Shown here piece after piece: positions 8,765 to 16,033 of a DNA stretch of 64,000 bases. This DNA is from Firm-13 sp964579245. Lineage in GTDB: Bacteria; Bacillota; Clostridia; Saccharofermentanales; Saccharofermentanaceae. The DNA lies in assembly GCA_964579245.1 (NCBI GenBank), contig CAZOFY010000003.1, positions 1 through 64,000 of the forward strand, written 5' to 3'. The translations under genes and the position numbers were made by a program. Numbering within the stretch: position 1 is the stretch's first letter; each line of letters starts with the position of its first letter. The notes beneath the pieces are model-generated. The model made no database searches. It worked only from the letters and a program-made list of their open reading frames with translations, and was not told the origin of the DNA.

Positions 8765-10723
8765 TTAGTCCTCCGCAGAATGTATTTGATTGGGTTCTTT
8801 CGATACGATGTCAGGTTGTAATTCTGTCGTAACTTTGACTTCACTGCCTGGAATTCTTTCAAGGTATAGCCCGCCAAGAGGCGGAAGGTTCACATGAATA
8901 TAGTATCGACGGTTCTTGTACGGGCCTTCCTCGGCAACAAATGAATTCCCTGTCCCGGCTGACAAGGGATAACCGCTTCCACCAAATCGCATATCATCGG
9001 TATTGATGACAACCTCGTAGATACCCGGATCATCAACCGGTATCCGATAGCTCTCAAGAGGGACCGGTACCATATTCAGCGCAACGATGACCTTATCATT
9101 TATTGTCTCACCCTTTCGCTGAAAAAGGAACACACTATTGTCCCGATCAGATATATCCAACCACTCAAAACCTTCCCAGGATCGATCCTTGATCCAGAGC
9201 GCCTGTGTCTCCAGGTAAAAATGATTCAACACACGGACAAAGTCCTTGAGAAGCTTATGTGCCTCATAATGAAGCATAAACCATTGAAGTTCCTCGTAAA
9301 ATCTCCACTCGACATATTGTCCGTACTCAGCGCCCATGAAGGTAAGCTTCGCTCCGGGATGCGCGATCATGTAAAGAAACAGTGTGCGTAACGAGGCAAA
9401 TTTACGCCATGGATCTCCCGGCATCTTATCAAGAATGCTCTTCTTCCCGTGAACAACCTCGTCATGTGAAATACTTAAAATAAAGTTCTCGGAGAAAGCA
9501 TACATCATCGAGAAACATAACTGGTCCTGATGCCATACGCGGGCATAGTAATCCGTCGAAAAATAGTCGAGCGTATCATGCATCCATCCCATATTCCATT
9601 TATGCGTAAATCCTAAGCCGCCATGTTCAACGGGATGTGAGACCTTTGCCCATGCCGTTGATTCCTCGGCGATCATCATTACATGCGGATAATTCTCACG
9701 AACGATCTCGTTCAAGCGGCGCAGAAACTGAACCGCCTCAATATTATCGGTCCCCCCGTGAATATTCGGAAGAAAATCAACTCTGCCATAATTGCGGTAA
9801 AGCATGCTGGATACGGCATCGACACGCAGACCATCGATATGGAATTCGTCCAGCCAGAAGATGGCATTCGATATCAGAAAAGACTGTACCTCCATCTTTT
9901 CATAATTAAAAACATATGTGCCCCACTCACGATGCTCACCAATTCTGGGATCCGGATACTCATAGCAGGGAGAGCCGTCAAACCGAATCAACCCCTCTAA
10001 GTTTCGGGGAAAATGTGCGGGTACCCAGTCCAGGATGACTGCGATATCATGTTGATGCAGCAGGTCGACCATGAACTTGAAATCAGCCGGCGTTCCGAAG
10101 CGGCTGGTCACCGCATAGTATCCGGTAACCTGGTACCCCCAGGAATCATCCAGAGGGTGCTCACTGACAGGCATAAGTTCAACGTGCGTGTAGCCCATTT
10201 CCAGACAATACTCAACAAGGTCTTTCGCTATCTGCCGGTAATTCATGAAATTACCATCTGCTTGTCTTCTCCATGAGCCTAAGTGAAGCTCATAAATATT
10301 AATCGGTCTTGGAGTCAACGCATCCGTCCGGCTTGCTGCAAACTTCCCGTCCTCCCAGATATAATCATCCGGGTCATATAGAATGGAGGCATCATTCGGC
10401 CGCGTCTCCGCGTGGCGTGCATATGGATCGATCTTGTCATACAGTCGACCATCCTCTCCGAGAATGGAATACTTATAGCGATCCCATTGCAATGCACCGA
10501 CAATCTCGCAAGACCAGATGCCGGTCTCCCCGATTCGACTCATCGGGGAGTTCGCGGGATCCCAATGATTAAAATCACCGATCACGTGAACAGCTCTGGC
10601 ATGCGGCGCCCAAACAGCAAAGCGATAACCCCTCTCCTGATTCTTGTCCGTAAATGGCCGTGAACCAAGAAGATGATAGCTCTTATAGTCATTGCCGGTA
10701 TTAAACAGGTAAGCCTGATTCAT
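8765..10723 (-). CDS. glgB: 1,4-alpha-glucan branching enzyme
   Basis: Cuts alpha-1,4 chains and rejoins them as alpha-1,6 branches in glycogen. The 652-residue protein has an N-terminal CBM48 domain (about 25-125, with FAVWAPHARAVHVIGDFNHW) and then a GH13 barrel. Key motifs are DDSWGYQVTGYY (192-203), DGLRVDAV (297-304) with nucleophile Asp302, AEEST (352-356) with the acid/base Glu, and SHDEVVHGK. It is the first gene of the minus-strand glycogen operon: GAGGAGA precedes the ATG, and a promoter lies about 50 bases upstream. Confidence 0.97.
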   Translation of the reverse strand: MNQAYLFNTGNDYKSYHLLGSRPFTDKNQERGYRFAVWAPHARAVHVIGDFNHWDPANSPMSRIGETGIWSCEIVGALQWDRYKYSILGEDGRLYDKIDPYARHAETRPNDASILYDPDDYIWEDGKFAASRTDALTPRPINIYELHLGSWRRQADGNFMNYRQIAKDLVEYCLEMGYTHVELMPVSEHPLDDSWGYQVTGYYAVTSRFGTPADFKFMVDLLHQHDIAVILDWVPAHFPRNLEGLIRFDGSPCYEYPDPRIGEHREWGTYVFNYEKMEVQSFLISNAIFWLDEFHIDGLRVDAVSSMLYRNYGRVDFLPNIHGGTDNIEAVQFLRRLNEIVRENYPHVMMIAEESTAWAKVSHPVEHGGLGFTHKWNMGWMHDTLDYFSTDYYARVWHQDQLCFSMMYAFSENFILSISHDEVVHGKKSILDKMPGDPWRKFASLRTLFLYMIAHPGAKLTFMGAEYGQYVEWRFYEELQWFMLHYEAHKLLKDFVRVLNHFYLETQALWIKDRSWEGFEWLDISDRDNSVFLFQRKGETINDKVIVALNMVPVPLESYRIPVDDPGIYEVVINTDDMRFGGSGYPLSAGTGNSFVAEEGPYKNRRYYIHVNLPPLGGLYLERIPGSEVKVTTELQPDIVSKEPNQIHSAED

Positions 10724-10764
10724 GCTGTCTCCTCATTCATGGGGAACAATTTTTCTATAATAAG

Positions 10765-10792
10765 ATTATACGCTATTGTGAATCTGAAACAA
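10765..10792 (-). promoter_or_regulatory. Promoter of the glycogen operon
   Basis: Minus-strand TTGTTT (10787-10792) and TATAAT (10765-10770) are separated by 16 bases. A second TATTATAG lies just downstream. This is the only promoter-like site between the terminator at 10806-10836 and glgB. Confidence 0.7.
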
Positions 10793-10805
10793 CAGGAAAT
10801 GAGCG

Positions 10806-10836
10806 TAAAAAGGGGGGTGGATGACCCACCCCCCTT
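10806..10836 (-). terminator. Terminator of the 2-oxoacid:ferredoxin oxidoreductase operon
   Basis: AAGGGGGGTGG (10810-10820) pairs perfectly with CCACCCCCCTT (10826-10836) over a 5-base loop. On the minus strand the stem runs into five T. It separates the oxidoreductase operon from the glycogen operon. Confidence 0.92.
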
Positions 10837-10883
10837 GAATTGTAACGTGTCATTTTTATAAACGTAATAATGTTTACAGGAAA

Positions 10884-11423
10884 TTAACGGGCAAAAGAGG
10901 AACCTTTATCAAAGGCTTCCAAGTTGGCGGGGATCATGTGATGACGTCTCTGAGGAAGGACATCGTGCAAGGCCTCTTCGAAAGATCCGCGGAAGAAGCA
11001 ACCGGACGCCCCGGACAGGCAGCCGAGGAGGACAATCGTAGCGTATGCCATACTGCCCAACTCATTTGCAATATCGGAAGAAGGAATCGGGATATATCGA
11101 ATGTCCTGCCTTGTCGGAGCAATTTTGACCAGTGAAGAATCAATAATGATGACGCCGTTGGGCTTGACTTGCTTCTCGAATTTTTCCAAGGAAGGCTGAT
11201 TCAATGCGATGAGTACATCCGTGTCATTGATAACAGGCGACCCTATTGCCTCATCCGAAATAACAACGGAACAGTTTGCGGTTCCTCCTCGCATCTCAGG
11301 TCCGTAAGAAGGAAACCAAGATACCTCGTGTCCTTCGATCAAGGCGGCTTCTGCCGCCATTTTACCGGCAGACAGGATGCCCTGGCCTCCGAAGCCTGCA
11401 ATAATTATTGAAAAGTCAATCAT
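10884..11423 (-). CDS. 2-oxoacid:ferredoxin oxidoreductase, gamma subunit
   Basis: A 179-residue gamma subunit of the pyruvate/ketoisovalerate ferredoxin oxidoreductase family. It opens with IIAGFGGQGILSAGKMAAEAA, the typical start of this family, and has PSYGPEMRGGTANC. In four-subunit enzymes gamma completes the complex that oxidises 2-oxoacids to acyl-CoA, CO2 and reduced ferredoxin. It is last in the operon, 3 bases after the beta subunit; the terminator at 10806-10836 follows. By order and sequence the operon fits the VOR/KOR type, and specificity cannot be fixed from sequence alone. Confidence 0.9.
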   Translation of the reverse strand: MIDFSIIIAGFGGQGILSAGKMAAEAALIEGHEVSWFPSYGPEMRGGTANCSVVISDEAIGSPVINDTDVLIALNQPSLEKFEKQVKPNGVIIIDSSLVKIAPTRQDIRYIPIPSSDIANELGSMAYATIVLLGCLSGASGCFFRGSFEEALHDVLPQRRHHMIPANLEAFDKGSSFAR

Positions 11424-11426
11424 ACA

Positions 11427-12173
11427 TTACACCTCCAGATCCTTTCCTTTAAACACGCCAAGCGGATATTGCTTCATCATGTCCGATTCCAACCAGCGCA
11501 GAGACTCGACCGGTTCCTTCCCCCAGTTAGTCGGGCAGGTCGAGAGAAACTCGATGAATGTAAAGCCGATATTCTTCTGTTGAATGGCAAAAGCCTTCGC
11601 AACAGCCTTCTTAGCTGCTTGGATATTCTTGAAATTGTTCATCGCGACTCTCTCAACATAGACAGCCCCGGGCAAGGTGGCCAGAATTTCACTGACATTC
11701 ATCGGATATCCCTGAAGGGATGCGTCTCTTCCAAACGGGGATGTCGTAGTTACCTGTCCAAGCAAAGAAGTAGGTGCCATCTGACCGCTTGTCATACCGT
11801 AAACAGCATTATTAACGAAAAATGTTGTAATTTTTTCTCCTCTTGCGGCAGCATGAAGGATCTCAGCAGCGCCAATAGACGCCAAATCTCCATCTCCCTG
11901 ATAGGTGAAAACCGGTTTGTCCGGGTGAACTCGCTTGACTCCCGTTGCTACGGCAGGTGCACGACCATGGGCCGCCTGAACCATATCACAGGTGAAGTAT
12001 TCGTAATTGTTGTAGGTGCAGCCAACGGATGAAACACCAATGGTTTTCTCCAGAAGGTCCTTCTCACAAAGCACCTCAGCTATGATGCGATGAATAATGC
12101 CGTGCGTGCAGCCGGGGCAATAATGCAATGGAATATCGGCGAGCCCCTTGGTCCGTTCAAATACAATCGCCAT
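11427..12173 (-). CDS. 2-oxoacid:ferredoxin oxidoreductase, beta subunit (TPP-binding)
   Basis: A 248-residue thiamine-pyrophosphate-binding subunit. HYCPGCTHGIIHR near the start and CTYNNYEY are typical of KorB/VorA-type beta subunits. The TPP motif begins GDGDLASIG (about 94-102) and runs on to NNAVYGMTSGQ. With the alpha subunit it forms the active site that decarboxylates the 2-oxoacid. Its ATG follows directly on the stop of the alpha subunit gene (TAAATG), with AGGTG just upstream, so the two are translationally coupled. Confidence 0.92.
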   Translation of the reverse strand: MAIVFERTKGLADIPLHYCPGCTHGIIHRIIAEVLCEKDLLEKTIGVSSVGCTYNNYEYFTCDMVQAAHGRAPAVATGVKRVHPDKPVFTYQGDGDLASIGAAEILHAAARGEKITTFFVNNAVYGMTSGQMAPTSLLGQVTTTSPFGRDASLQGYPMNVSEILATLPGAVYVERVAMNNFKNIQAAKKAVAKAFAIQQKNIGFTFIEFLSTCPTNWGKEPVESLRWLESDMMKQYPLGVFKGKDLEV

Positions 12174-13247
12174 TTATTTCACCTCTCCCTTGTGAATTGC
12201 AACAATCTGGTCAAGAATCTCCTTCTGAGTCGGCATATTTCCACCCATACGACCATGGAAAAATACGGGCTTTCTTCCGTTTACGGCAAGGCGGACATCT
12301 TCGACCATTTGACCTGCATTCAGTTCTACGCCCAGAAAACTCTTCACATTCTGAAGCTCTGCAGCGCGCGCGATCTCTTCCGACGGAAAGGGCCACAGGG
12401 TGATTGGACGTATCATTCCGACCTTGATCCCCAACTCCGCAGCCTGACGAATGACATTCTTACAAATTCTGCTGCACGTTCCAAAAGATGTGATCACAAT
12501 CTCCGCATCGTCCAGTCCGGCCGATTCGAATCTCGTCTCGTTCCGGGATACCTGAGCGTACTTCGTTTGTAATTCATTGTTCTTTCTCTCAAGGTCATCG
12601 GGTTCGATATAGATGGAGGTCACCGTATTGTGCTTCTCTTTCCCCTCGCGGCCTGTCAATGCCCAGGACTTGTCAGTCTCATCTACAGGCTCTTCGTCTC
12701 GAAAAAGGACTGGTTCCATCATCTGGCCCAGCGTGCCGTCTCCCAGAATCATAACCAGCATACGATACTTGTCCGCCAGATTAAAGGCATCCACGGTCAG
12801 CTCGTAGAGCTCCTGGATAGATGACGGCGCTACGACAATATTACGGTAATCTCCGTGTCCGCCACCCTTGGTTGCCTGGAAATAATCACCCTGCGAGGTC
12901 TGAATGCCGCCTAATCCGGGGCCGGCACGGACGATGTTGACGACCACGGCCGGAAGCTCGGCACCGGCAATGTAGGAAATGCCTTCCTGTTTCAAGCTGA
13001 TTCCCGGTGAAGAGGAAGACGTCAGCACACGTGCACCCGCAGCTGCGGCCCCATATACCATATTGATAGCAGAGACTTCGCTCTCGGCCTGAACAAAGGT
13101 TCCATTTACCTGGACCATCCTCTTGGCCATATAATGCATAATCTCCGTCTGTGGAGTAATTGGATATCCAAAATAATGACGGCAACCCGCACGGATAGCC
13201 GCTTCTGCAATGACCTCATTGCCCTTCATCAATACTCTCTTAGCCAT
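12174..13247 (-). CDS. vorB: 2-oxoacid:ferredoxin oxidoreductase, alpha subunit (VorB type)
   Basis: A 357-residue alpha subunit. GCRHYFGYPITPQTEI (21-36) and QAESEVSAINMVYGAAAAGAR are the hallmark substrate and TPP-contact segments. AGPGLGGIQTSQGDYFQA follows, and the C-terminal third carries VGMIRPITLWPFP. This form is commonly annotated as 3-methyl-2-oxobutanoate dehydrogenase subunit VorB, which would fit the branched-chain amino acid genes elsewhere in the window; 2-oxoglutarate is an alternative substrate. It is second in the operon after the ferredoxin subunit, with GGAG before the ATG. Confidence 0.9.
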   Translation of the reverse strand: MAKRVLMKGNEVIAEAAIRAGCRHYFGYPITPQTEIMHYMAKRMVQVNGTFVQAESEVSAINMVYGAAAAGARVLTSSSSPGISLKQEGISYIAGAELPAVVVNIVRAGPGLGGIQTSQGDYFQATKGGGHGDYRNIVVAPSSIQELYELTVDAFNLADKYRMLVMILGDGTLGQMMEPVLFRDEEPVDETDKSWALTGREGKEKHNTVTSIYIEPDDLERKNNELQTKYAQVSRNETRFESAGLDDAEIVITSFGTCSRICKNVIRQAAELGIKVGMIRPITLWPFPSEEIARAAELQNVKSFLGVELNAGQMVEDVRLAVNGRKPVFFHGRMGGNMPTQKEILDQIVAIHKGEVK

Positions 13248-13257
13248 ACTTATCTCC

Positions 13258-13464
13258 TCACTTTTCTACCGTAATAACGGAATCGGGACACTGAACCGCG
13301 CAAAAAGTACATCCGATACATGAACTCTGATCCTTGCAGTAAATCGGATGATAACCCTTTGCGTTAAGCCTGGAATTGTCCAGTTCGAGGATCTTTTTCG
13401 GGCATACAGAAACACAAAGACCGCAGCCTTTGCAACGATCTTCACGAAATGAAACCTTCGCCAT
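13258..13464 (-). CDS. Ferredoxin-like delta subunit with two 4Fe-4S clusters
   Basis: A 68-residue 2[4Fe-4S] ferredoxin. The cluster motifs are CKGCGLCVSVCPKKI (12-26) and CIGCTFCAVQCPDSV (49-63), each with the CxxCxxCxxxCP spacing. It would pass electrons from the TPP site of the downstream alpha/beta subunits to free ferredoxin. It is the first gene of the four-gene operon: GGGAGG precedes the ATG, and a promoter lies about 40 bases upstream. Confidence 0.94.
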   Translation of the reverse strand: MAKVSFREDRCKGCGLCVSVCPKKILELDNSRLNAKGYHPIYCKDQSSCIGCTFCAVQCPDSVITVEK

Positions 13465-13502
13465 AATTTTCCTCCCTTGCTGATTGAAAACGCATATAGA
13501 AG

Positions 13503-13531
13503 ATTATAGACGGGAGTTTTTAGAAATGCAA
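13503..13531 (-). promoter_or_regulatory. Promoter of the 2-oxoacid:ferredoxin oxidoreductase operon
   Basis: Minus-strand TTGCAT (13526-13531) and TATAAT (13503-13508) with a 17-base spacer. It lies in the gap between bioY and the ferredoxin subunit gene, so the oxidoreductase can be transcribed independently of bioY. Confidence 0.72.
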
Positions 13532-13557
13532 ATGCAGAATGTTCTCCTGCCATAGAA

Positions 13558-14163
13558 TCATCCGATACGAAATCTCCACAGACGCCGTGCAAGTTCAGCA
13601 GCAAGTACAGACAGCAGGACATCTTTTATCAGGTACGGCGCAACACCGTAAATCAGAGTCAGGACAGCAGCATTCTTTGAGCCGGAATACGAGGTGTAGA
13701 AGTTTGATAGAAAATACAAATATAGCACACCAAATAGGTAGCATATGGTCAGTGATACGATTGAAATGCCAAGAAGGATAATAAACTTTGGCGACTTCTG
13801 GTTTGATTTCTTATCTGTCAGATCAGCCAGAGCGCCGCCTGCCAGGGCACAGAAGCAGAAACCAATGATATATCCGAAGGAGCCCGAGAAAACATATTCA
13901 ATACCGCCTCCTCTGGTGAATACCGGCAAACCGGCAAGCCCCATGACAAGATACAATACCTGTGATACAAGTCCGAGCCGAGCCCCGAGCAGCAGTCCGG
14001 ATAAGATGGCAGCAGTCACTTGAAATGTGATCGGAAGGAGCGGCATCGGGATGGATATTTTCGCGGAAACAATCATCAGCACGGTAAAAAGAGGTGTGAG
14101 TGCCAAAGCCAGAAGATGCTTTTTTCGGGAAGCCAGCTGATTTGAGTTTGAACATTTTTCCAT
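13558..14163 (-). CDS. bioY: Biotin transporter substrate-binding component BioY
   Basis: A 201-residue membrane protein with about six hydrophobic segments. It has the family signatures KISIPMPLLPITFQVTAA (about 36-53) and GLPVFTRGGGIEYVFSGSFG. BioY is the S-component of an ECF-type vitamin transporter and captures biotin. No BioM/BioN energising subunits are near, so it would use a shared ECF module or work alone. AGGTAAAG and GGAGG precede the ATG. Supplying biotin would support carboxylases or decarboxylase pumps in the cell. Confidence 0.93.
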   Translation of the reverse strand: MEKCSNSNQLASRKKHLLALALTPLFTVLMIVSAKISIPMPLLPITFQVTAAILSGLLLGARLGLVSQVLYLVMGLAGLPVFTRGGGIEYVFSGSFGYIIGFCFCALAGGALADLTDKKSNQKSPKFIILLGISIVSLTICYLFGVLYLYFLSNFYTSYSGSKNAAVLTLIYGVAPYLIKDVLLSVLAAELARRLWRFRIG

Positions 14164-14182
14164 ACTTTACCTCCGAGTTTCA

Positions 14183-14210
14183 ATTGTAAACCTTTATGAT
14201 TTATTGTCAA
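14183..14210 (-). promoter_or_regulatory. bioY promoter with a repeated GGTTKACAA motif
   Basis: Minus-strand TTGACA (14205-14210) and TACAAT (14183-14188) with a 16-base spacer. Each hexamer is embedded in a similar nonamer, GGTTGACAA and GGTTTACAA, in direct orientation 22 bases apart. GGTTTACAA looks like half of a BirA operator, but the second half is in the wrong orientation, so regulation is only suggested. Confidence 0.6.
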
Positions 14211-14270
14211 CCTTCTCTCTATAAATTTAAACCTCGAAAATAGTTATATTTGAATTGAGAAGGATGAAAC

Positions 14271-14299
14271 TTGAATAATTCTCATTTTTCCGTTATGAT
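14271..14299 (+). promoter_or_regulatory. serS: Promoter of the serS T-box leader
   Basis: TTGAAT (14271-14276) and TATGAT (14294-14299) with a 17-base spacer, just upstream of the T-box leader RNA. Confidence 0.65.
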
Positions 14300-14329
14300 T
14301 CTTTCTATCAACAAGCGTTTTGCTTGCAT

Positions 14330-14550
14330 AGGAAACCAGGCGTTGACGAAGCTATCATAATCCAAATGCCACAGAGAGCCGACAGGAGCTGTGAGTCGGT
14401 GCATAGGTTTATGTATCCACTTCTGAGCTGCCGGAGAAATCCGGAAGATTCGTACTCTTTATCGTACGTCGAAGCGGCCTGTATCAGGCAATTTGGGTGG
14501 CACCGCGGTTCAATCCGTCCCATGATTTTATTGGGATGGTTTTTTTTATT
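14330..14550 (+). promoter_or_regulatory. serS: T-box riboswitch leader of serS
   Basis: The leader contains the T-box core GGGTGGCACCGCGG (14495-14508). An upstream Stem I region begins CAGAGAGCCGAC and includes GTGAGTCGG and TTCTGAGC. A conditional terminator closes the leader. Uncharged tRNA pairs with the T-box and specifier to let transcription continue. The best specifier candidate is UCC at 14416-14418, followed by A, which would read tRNA-Ser(GGA) and fits the serS gene downstream. The core is certain; the exact 5' edge and specifier are inferred. Confidence 0.92.
14515..14548 (+). terminator. serS: T-box-controlled terminator of serS
   Basis: CCGTCCCA pairs with TGGGATGG (one G-U pair) over a TGATTTTAT loop and is followed by eight T. 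The left arm overlaps the end of the T-box core region, as expected for switching between terminator and antiterminator. Confidence 0.9.
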
Positions 14551-14570
14551 TTTGAAAGCGAGGATAATGT

Positions 14571-15860
14571 ATGATTGACATGAATCTGATCCGTAAAACA
14601 CCGGATATTGTCCGGGATTCCATGAAGAAGAGATTTCAGGACCATAAGCTCATTTTGGTCGACGAGGTCATTGAGCTCGACAGGGCATATCGCGAGACAC
14701 GCACACGATGTGATTTTCTTCGCAGCCAACGAAACACGATCAGCAAAGAGATTGGAAAGTTGATGGCACAGGGGCGTCGCGAAGAGGCCGAGCTTTCTAA
14801 GGACCAGGTAGCTGATATGGCTGAGGAGCTCGAGACATTGGCTATCCGCGAGGAAGAGTTGTCTGTACAGATCAAGGAAAAGATGATGCAGATTCCGAAT
14901 ATACTGGATTCCTCCGTCCCGATCGGCAAGGATGATTCAGAGAATGTCGAGGTCGAGCGATACGGAGAGCCGGCCGTTCCGGACTTTGAAATTCCGTACC
15001 ATGTCGACATTATGGAAAAGCTGAAGGGGATAGATTTGGAGAGCGCCCGAAGAACGAGCGGTAATGGCTTTTATTATCTGATGGGCGACATTGCAAGACT
15101 GCATGCGGCTATTATCTCCTATGCCAGAGATTTTATGATTGACCGCGGCTTTACCTATTATATTCCTCCCTTCATGATCCGTAGTTCTGTCGTAACGGGC
15201 GTCATGAGCTTTGCTGAAATGGAAAATATGATGTACAAGATTGAGGGTGAAGATCTGTATTTGATCGGAACCAGCGAGCACTCTATGATTGGAAAGTTCA
15301 TCGATTCCATCGTTGATGAATCAGAGTTACCACAGACTTTGACGAGCTACTCTCCCTGTTTTCGAAAAGAAGTCGGGGCCCACGGAATTGAAGAGCGAGG
15401 CGTCTATCGCATTCATCAGTTTGAAAAGCAGGAGATGATTGTTGTCTGTAAACCGGAGGAAAGCTCTGAGTGGTTTACCAAGCTGTATACAAACTCTGTT
15501 GATTTCTTCCGTACTCTTGATATCCCTGTGCGAACTCTCGAATGCTGCTCCGGTGATCTGGCTGATTTGAAGGTCAAGAGCATCGATGTCGAAGCCTGGT
15601 CTCCCCGACAGAAGAAATATTTTGAAGTCGGATCCTGCAGCAATTTGGGTGATGCGCAGGCGCGTCGTCTGAGCATCCGAGTCAAGAGCAAGAATAACCC
15701 GAATTACTATCCCCATACGCTGAACAATACCGTTGTGGCCCCGCCCCGGATGCTGATTGCATTTCTTGAGAACAATCTGAATCCCAATGGATCCGTACGA
15801 ATCCCGCAAGCACTCCGTATGTATATGGGGGGCAAAGATACTATTTCTATTCCTGATTGA
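14571..15860 (+). CDS. serS: Seryl-tRNA synthetase
   Basis: Charges tRNA-Ser with serine. The 429-residue class II synthetase has the usual long N-terminal antiparallel coiled coil (about 30-105) that holds the tRNA long arm. Motif 2 is SPCFRKEVGAHGIEERGVYR with HQFEKQEM, and the ATP/serine-binding GTSEHSMIGKF lies upstream of it. The start MIDMNLIRKTPDIV matches the family. AGGAT precedes the ATG. Transcription is controlled by the T-box leader just upstream. Confidence 0.97.
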   Translation: MIDMNLIRKTPDIVRDSMKKRFQDHKLILVDEVIELDRAYRETRTRCDFLRSQRNTISKEIGKLMAQGRREEAELSKDQVADMAEELETLAIREEELSVQIKEKMMQIPNILDSSVPIGKDDSENVEVERYGEPAVPDFEIPYHVDIMEKLKGIDLESARRTSGNGFYYLMGDIARLHAAIISYARDFMIDRGFTYYIPPFMIRSSVVTGVMSFAEMENMMYKIEGEDLYLIGTSEHSMIGKFIDSIVDESELPQTLTSYSPCFRKEVGAHGIEERGVYRIHQFEKQEMIVVCKPEESSEWFTKLYTNSVDFFRTLDIPVRTLECCSGDLADLKVKSIDVEAWSPRQKKYFEVGSCSNLGDAQARRLSIRVKSKNNPNYYPHTLNNTVVAPPRMLIAFLENNLNPNGSVRIPQALRMYMGGKDTISIPD

Positions 15861-15882
15861 ACCGTCTTGATATTACAACAAG

Positions 15883-16014
15883 AAGGGGCTGTCTTATAAC
15901 GAGGCGCACGGAAGCCGAAATTACGGACGAAATGCGATAACCCGGTCGGTTTCGTCCGTAAAAAAAGACTGCCTCAAGTGACTTGATTTACAAGTCACTC
16001 GAGACAGTCCCTTT
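15883..16014. repeat. Small inverted-repeat element, possibly MITE-like
   Basis: This 132-base stretch between serS and the SPFH gene begins AAGGGGCTGTCTT and ends with the near-complement of that sequence (reverse complement AAAGGGACTGTCTC). Inside are two more hairpins: TTACGGACGAAA with TTTCGTCCGTAA, and CTCAAGTGACTTG with CAAGTCACT-CGAG. Such nested inverted repeats without coding capacity are typical of miniature inverted-repeat elements, and similar end sequences occur in some insertion sequences. No second copy is obvious in this window, so identity as a mobile element is not shown. Confidence 0.4.
15960..16009 (-). terminator. Terminator of the SPFH/zinc-ribbon gene
   Basis: On the minus strand GACTGtCTCGAGTGACTTG pairs with CAAGTCACTTGAGgCAGTC across TAAAT, followed by a run of seven T. 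It lies 24 bases after the stop of the SPFH gene and forms the inner right end of the inverted-repeat element. Confidence 0.78.
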
Positions 16015-16033
16015 AAAATTACCGATAAAAGTA

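Noticed and set aside
14183..14210. Classical BirA operator before bioY
   Set aside because: Only one half-site is in the right orientation; the partner is a direct rather than inverted repeat.
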